From assembly GCA_047600605.1 (NCBI GenBank), contig JASGKK010000001.1, forward strand, positions 1,984,001-2,048,000: 64,000 nt of DNA, written 5' to 3'. Of the stretch, positions 60,286 through 64,000 are shown in pieces; position 1 is the first letter of the stretch; the number at the start of each line of letters is the position of its first letter. This DNA is from CAYMZZ01 sp047600605. GTDB taxonomy: Bacteria > Bacteroidota > Bacteroidia > Chitinophagales > Chitinophagaceae. The notes under the pieces are model-generated. The model did no database searches, was not told the origin of the DNA, and worked only from the letters and a program-made list of their open reading frames with translations. The position numbers were made by a program, and so were the translations under genes.

Positions 60286-60317
60286 ATGAAGGTAATGAAA
60301 TAACGTTTTACCTTCAT
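60286..60317. promoter_or_regulatory. Palindrome ATGAAGGTAA-N12-TTACCTTCAT between divergent permease and TonB receptor
   Basis: Perfect 10-bp arms with a 12-bp spacer. It fills most of the 56-bp spacer between two divergent starts (permease at 60282, receptor at 60339), so one bound protein could affect both. No regulator gene is adjacent. Confidence 0.5.
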
Positions 60318-60338
60318 ATCGCCAAGCAAGCCAATACT

Positions 60339-62405
60339 ATGAAGAAAATTTTACCACTGCTTACCCCTCTCTTTTTATGCCTCAACGGCCTGGCTCAGCA
60401 AGCCGAAAAAGACAGTCTTGTAACCCTCGACGCAGTGACCGTTCGCGCATTTGAACAATACCGTACACCCAATAAAACCACGGCTCCGGTCCGCATCATT
60501 CAATTCAACAACAGCGACCGCAATAATAAACTCTCGCTGGTCAACAGCTTTAACTCTATTGCCGGTGTGCGTATGGAAGAGCGTTCGCCCGGCAGTTACC
60601 GCATCAACATCCGCGGCAGTTCACTGCGGTCTCCGTTTGGCGTACGTAACATTAAAATATACTGGAACGACATACCTGTCACCGATGCCGGTGGCAATAC
60701 TTACTTCAACCAGTTTGCCTGGAACAATTTTTCCAGTATCGAACTATTCAAAGGCCCGGCTTCCAGCCTGTATGGTGCTGGCACCGGTGGCCTTATCCTG
60801 ATGAACAATTTTGACAACTGGCGGCCGGGCGCCAGCCTGGAATATGTAGGAGGCAGCTATGGCCTTCATAATATACTGGCATCGGCACGGTTTGGTGATA
60901 GTGAGCACGCCAACCAGGTCACCTATGCACACAACCAAAGCGATGGTTATCGTGTACAAACCCGTATGCGCCGCGACAATGTAAGCTGGAGCTCCCGTAT
61001 CAAAACATCCGAAAAACAGGAACTGACTGCATCGCTCCTTTATACAGACATGTATTATCAGACACCGGGAGCACTCACCCTGAATGAATACAATACCAAT
61101 CCCAAAGCGGCCCGGCCGGCAGGCGGTGGCTTTCCCAGTGCGGTAAATGCCCGGGCAGCCATCACACAAAAAAACCTGACAGCCGGCTTCTCCAATCATT
61201 ACCAGATAAGCACCCACTGGCGCAATCAAACCACCCTCTTCGGTTCTTTTTCGCAGATAAAAAATTCAGCTATCCGCAACTATGAGCGCCGAAGCGAACC
61301 TCAATGGGGCGGGCGCACTGTATTTGTACTGGATCAGAAACAACAAAAGAATGGCTGGCAATGGGTAGCCGGAGCAGAATTTCAACAGGGCTATTTCAAC
61401 ACACAGGTTGCCAACAACCGCAATGGCAGCCCCGATACCATCCAGACCAATGACGATATCCGCAATACCTTATTTACCGCATTTACGCAGGCCGATATCA
61501 ACCTCAGCGAAAAATGGCTGATCACTGCAGGACTCAGCCTCAACCGGGCACAGGTAGCCATTCGCCGCCTCAGCGAGTACCCTGTTACCTTGCAAAAAAG
61601 AAATTACCGGAATGAACTGACACCGCGCCTGGCCATCCTTCGTCAGCTTAATGCTGACCTCTATTTGCTCGCCAGCGTATCCAAAGGTTTTTCACCCCCT
61701 ACCACAGCCGAAGTATTACCTTCTACCGGAGTTATCAGCACCGACCTGGAAGCTGAGCAGGGGTGGAATTATGAACTTACTGCACGCTACAGCCTGTTTA
61801 ACCGCAAGCTGCAACTGGAAGCCACCGGCTTTTACTTCAAATTAAACAATGCCCTCGTACAACGACGTGATCTTTCCGGTGGCGATTATTTTATCAATGC
61901 CGGTGATGTACGTCAAAAGGGGATAGAGCTGCATGCCGATTACACACACAATCCTGCTTCATCGCGTGTCATTCGTTATGTATTAATACAGACCGATTAC
62001 ACTTACAGTCATTTCCGCTATGGCAGCTTCATAAAAGGCGCAGATGATTTTTCAGGTAAAAAAGTACCTTCTGTGCCCGCCAGCACCCTTTCCGTTCTGG
62101 CCGATGTACAATCCACTCACGGCTGGTACAGCCAGATCACCTGGTATATGGCTTCACGTATTTACCTGAACGATGCCAATACTGCCACAGCTGATGCCTA
62201 TCAGTTGCTGGGCTGGCGGTTGGGCTGGCGCAAAAACCTGTCAAAAGGTATACGTCTCAACCTCTATGCCGGCGCCGACAACCTGCTTGATGAAAAATAC
62301 AGCCTGGGCAATGATATCAACGCTGCCGGTGGACGTTATTACAATGCAGCGCCACGTAGAAATTTTTATGGCGGGGTAGCAGTTCAGTGGGACAGGAAAA
62401 AATAA
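60339..62405 (+). CDS. TonB-dependent outer membrane receptor
   Basis: 688 residues. A signal peptide (KKILPLLTPLFLCLNGLAQ) is followed by the plug domain: LDAVTVRAFEQYRTPN, FNSIAGVRMEERSPGSYRINIRGSSLRSPFGVRNIKIYWNDIPVTDAGGNTYFNQFAWNNFSSIELFKGPASSLYGAGTGGLI. The beta-barrel then extends to AAPRRNFYGGVAVQWDRKK. A TonB-box-like LVTLDAVTV precedes the plug. No SusD-type partner follows, so it is not a SusC-like pair; cargo unknown. Its stop overlaps an octad array. Confidence 0.93.
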   Translation: MKKILPLLTPLFLCLNGLAQQAEKDSLVTLDAVTVRAFEQYRTPNKTTAPVRIIQFNNSDRNNKLSLVNSFNSIAGVRMEERSPGSYRINIRGSSLRSPFGVRNIKIYWNDIPVTDAGGNTYFNQFAWNNFSSIELFKGPASSLYGAGTGGLILMNNFDNWRPGASLEYVGGSYGLHNILASARFGDSEHANQVTYAHNQSDGYRVQTRMRRDNVSWSSRIKTSEKQELTASLLYTDMYYQTPGALTLNEYNTNPKAARPAGGGFPSAVNARAAITQKNLTAGFSNHYQISTHWRNQTTLFGSFSQIKNSAIRNYERRSEPQWGGRTVFVLDQKQQKNGWQWVAGAEFQQGYFNTQVANNRNGSPDTIQTNDDIRNTLFTAFTQADINLSEKWLITAGLSLNRAQVAIRRLSEYPVTLQKRNYRNELTPRLAILRQLNADLYLLASVSKGFSPPTTAEVLPSTGVISTDLEAEQGWNYELTARYSLFNRKLQLEATGFYFKLNNALVQRRDLSGGDYFINAGDVRQKGIELHADYTHNPASSRVIRYVLIQTDYTYSHFRYGSFIKGADDFSGKKVPSVPASTLSVLADVQSTHGWYSQITWYMASRIYLNDANTATADAYQLLGWRLGWRKNLSKGIRLNLYAGADNLLDEKYSLGNDINAAGGRYYNAAPRRNFYGGVAVQWDRKK

Positions 62406-62434
62406 TGTGCTAATGTGTTGATGTGCTAATGACT
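62403..62434. repeat. Octad array TAATGTGC x4 overlapping a stop codon
   Basis: TAATGTGC, TAATGTGT, TGATGTGC, TAATGACT in tandem. The first unit supplies the TAA of the TonB receptor gene (62403-62405). Its units are unrelated to the nonad array 50 bp further on. Confidence 0.8.
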
Positions 62435-62483
62435 TCAACAAGCCATTTTATCCTGTTGAACCACTTGCACAAACAATGTGCCC

Positions 62484-62519
62484 CCTTTATACACTTTAAA
62501 CCTCTTATACTCTTTATAC
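62484..62519. repeat. Nonad array NCTTTATAC x4 overlapping the pirin-like stop
   Basis: CCTTTATAC, ACTTTAAAC, CTCTTATAC, TCTTTATAC in tandem; the last unit contains the TAA stop (62514-62516) of the pirin-like gene on the minus strand. Confidence 0.8.
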
Positions 62520-63212
62520 CTTTTCATTCAGAATCTCAATAAGCAAGATTATTGCATCATTACTAAGCGCTTCCCATTCCACATCTGTAGCATCCCACAG
62601 AGCCAGTCCATCACCTGCATGCAGCAGACGCGACTGCACTTCAAACGCGCCCTGTATCACGTATACAAACAGGCTACGATCTGAAGAAAGCCGGCAGGAA
62701 TCTTCTGACCGTCCTTTGTATTTGCCCAGTCCTGCTACAAATGGCAATGTTTTTTCCGGTCTTTCTTCCATCCAGTTTATCCGGTCTCCGGACAGTTGAA
62801 GCGGGTATTGCAGTACTTCATTCTGCAGCGGTGCATTTTCCGCTTTTATACCTATCTGAATAAACTGGATCAATTCGCTGTAAGGATTATGAATACGCAG
62901 AATAGATTTTTTTTCTGCCGGCCATACCAGCAGCTCACCTGCTTCTGCCTGTCGGGTGTGATGCCCGGTTCCGCTGCATTGCACGCCTCCTACTACCGGC
63001 ACCAGCAACAAATACGAATCCTCCCGCACTTCGGTGGTCAGCCTGCGACCCGGCGCAAGCGTCTCTTCGTTGAGCAGATAGAGGTTCCCGAAAGATTCCT
63101 TATGCGGATTGATATAACAGCCGGCATTGAACATATTATAAGTTCTGAACCAATCTGATTCCGTTAGCCCCCGCTCATTTGCCAGGAATATCTTTGCTTT
63201 TGATTCTGTCAT
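62514..63212 (-). CDS. Pirin-like cupin protein (YhhW type)
   Basis: 232 residues. The N-terminal cupin of the pirin/YhhW type is seen: IFLANERGLTESDWFRTYNMFNAGCYINPHKESFGNLYLLNEETLAPGRR, with the ANERG...W and NPHKESFGxLxxLN pattern. The second half is another cupin-like set of strands (SDRSLFVYVIQGAFEVQSRLLHAGDGLALWDATDVEWEAL). Pirin-type proteins can act as quercetinases or co-regulators; neither can be told here. The metal-binding His residues of canonical pirins (HPHRGF) are not evident. It overlaps the upstream gene by ATGA. Confidence 0.8.
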   Translation of the reverse strand: MTESKAKIFLANERGLTESDWFRTYNMFNAGCYINPHKESFGNLYLLNEETLAPGRRLTTEVREDSYLLLVPVVGGVQCSGTGHHTRQAEAGELLVWPAEKKSILRIHNPYSELIQFIQIGIKAENAPLQNEVLQYPLQLSGDRINWMEERPEKTLPFVAGLGKYKGRSEDSCRLSSDRSLFVYVIQGAFEVQSRLLHAGDGLALWDATDVEWEALSNDAIILLIEILNEKV

Positions 63213-63718
63213 TTTTCCTGATCCGTCTGAAGTGAATAAATACCCGTATGAGGCGGCAGTGTAAATAAATGTGTCTGATAATGGTCATTATCAGCTTCAA
63301 CACCGTCAGCCGACAATAACAGGCTGTCTCCTATTGTATCGTGCCAGCGTTGCGAAAGACTATAAAAAAAGATCGCAACCTGATGCTGTGACTGCTGTTG
63401 CAGATGCGATGCCATTATCTCAAAACGATATTGGTCAAATGGCAGGAACAATTGCCCCACACTATCCCGCAGGTCGGGGATCACACCCTGTAGTTGACGC
63501 AGATAACCAATCACAGATGTGCTTACCAGGTGATGCAGCTGTGAGGCACGTGGCAGGGCTGCCTGCATTTGCGCAAAGCTCATATACTGGCCTTCGTTGC
63601 TAAACAACTGACCCTGCATACAAAACTCCCGGTAACTATCGGCAAAAATCATTTTTTCCCAGACGCCTTCGCTCTGGGCTGTGATGATTTTTTTATAAAT
63701 GAATGAGATGGTTTTCAT
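63209..63718 (-). CDS. Hypothetical protein coupled to the pirin-like gene
   Basis: 169 residues, soluble, no signal peptide. It has no family I recognise. Features: KTISFIYKKIITAQSEGVWEKMIFADSYREFCMQ near the start, LHHLVSTSVIGYLRQLQGVIPDLRDSVGQLFLPFDQYRFEIMASH, and a stretch HDTIGDSLLLSADGVEADNDHYQTHLFTLPPHTGIYSLQ. The stop overlaps the next start by 4 bp (ATGA at 63209-63212), so the two are probably translated together. Repeat arrays lie just upstream. Confidence 0.55.
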   Translation of the reverse strand: MKTISFIYKKIITAQSEGVWEKMIFADSYREFCMQGQLFSNEGQYMSFAQMQAALPRASQLHHLVSTSVIGYLRQLQGVIPDLRDSVGQLFLPFDQYRFEIMASHLQQQSQHQVAIFFYSLSQRWHDTIGDSLLLSADGVEADNDHYQTHLFTLPPHTGIYSLQTDQEK

Positions 63719-63737
63719 CTTTAGTGCAGTTCAATAC

Positions 63738-63814
63738 AAGGTGTTTAAAAGTATAAATGTGACCCTCCCTGTAAGCACTTTTAAACCTTTAAACTTTTAT
63801 ACTTTTCACCCTTT
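63738..63814. repeat. Degenerate 8-bp arrays, inverted pair, overlapping a gene end
   Basis: Left 63738-63762: AAGGTGTTT, AAAAGTAT, AAATGTGA. Right, opposite orientation, 63775-63814: GCACTTTT, AAACCTTT, AAACTTTT, ATACTTTT, CACCCTTT. The last unit lies inside the partial gene whose stop codon is at 63806-63808. Confidence 0.8.
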
Positions 63815-64000
63815 CACCTGAATATTATGCGTAAGCGCGTATCCGGCTGATATGCTGCCTGAGATAGTTGCCATTTCAATATTGGCTGTGTCATCACTGA
63901 ATATATTATCATTGGCATTGTAGGTATAGCCGGTCATCCCTTTGGTATATCCATAGGTAGTACCAGCCGAACTGTTTACCGTAGCCACGGCGCTGCTGCT
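63806..64000 (-). CDS. C-terminal end of a hypothetical gene (runs off window end)
   Basis: About 64 codons remain up to the window edge, with no start seen; a GTG at 63988 is an internal codon that a start finder would pick up. The visible residues are Gly, Ser, Thr and Asn rich (SSAGTTYGYTKGMTGYTYNANDNIFSDDTANIEMATISGSISAGYALTHNIQVKG), like a surface or fibre-type repeat end. No family can be named from this fragment. Confidence 0.55.
   Translation of the reverse strand, partial: SSSAVATVNSSAGTTYGYTKGMTGYTYNANDNIFSDDTANIEMATISGSISAGYALTHNIQVKG

Overview
The window comes from a Bacteroidota chromosome, most likely Chitinophagaceae. The evidence is the gliding/type IX secretion genes gldK-L-M-N and gldB, a SUI1/YciH homologue, the XrtN exosortase pair, DUF4271 next to hemD, DUF4783 beside nadC, DUF5686 and TonB-dependent outer-membrane proteins, and two or three TAnnTTTG-type -7 boxes. 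It is gene-dense, with no tRNA, rRNA, CRISPR array, transposase or phage genes seen. The longest space without a called gene is about 280 bp (34429-34709), where I see no further feature.

Layout. 1-6935 (minus) is a long envelope operon: a small membrane protein and a winged-helix regulator, then a hypothetical membrane protein, a VIT-domain protein with a PEP-CTERM-like tail, its exosortase XrtN, a DgkA-like kinase, a DUF1361 protein and CreD (cut by the window edge). Two copies of the palindrome ACTTTG-N5-CAAAGT stand before the first gene and before the hypothetical/VIT/XrtN part. 7059-13064 holds two large convergent genes (DUF5686 protein; giant TraB/GumN protein) whose stop codons abut. 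13212-16944 is a glycerol operon glpK-glpD-glpF. 17000-20484 holds an aminotransferase, a gamma carbonic anhydrase homologue, two small genes and rsgA. 20525-24918 is a moxR-DUF58-BatD-like-batA operon interrupted by a small S23-type four-helix-bundle gene flanked by inverted heptad arrays. 25068-31559 holds nadE, gldB, apaG, icd, a 53-residue membrane protein, a SUI1 factor and nadC. 31684-39539 holds a GH95 fucosidase, DUF4783, gpmI, a haem-binding protein, an ECF sigma factor with a membrane-anchored beta-barrel partner, and a lipoprotein. uvrC follows. 41584-46504 is gldK-L-M-N. 46650-54813 holds a YyaL-type thioredoxin protein, hemD, DUF4271, a BamA-like protein, hemW and gpsA. 54903-64000 holds an RND/ABC-type adaptor and TolC pair, a PLP enzyme with an amino-acid permease, a divergent TonB receptor, a pirin-like protein and two unknowns.

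The most striking non-genic structure is a set of degenerate tandem arrays with a period of 7, 8 or 9 bp (about four units each) in at least eight intergenic spaces. Units agree within a locus but differ between loci, and arrays are often paired in inverted orientation, sometimes overlapping stop codons. One inverted pair brackets the S23-type gene exactly. That layout resembles the intervening sequences of 23S rRNA, but sits inside a protein-coding operon. I know of no named family for these arrays.
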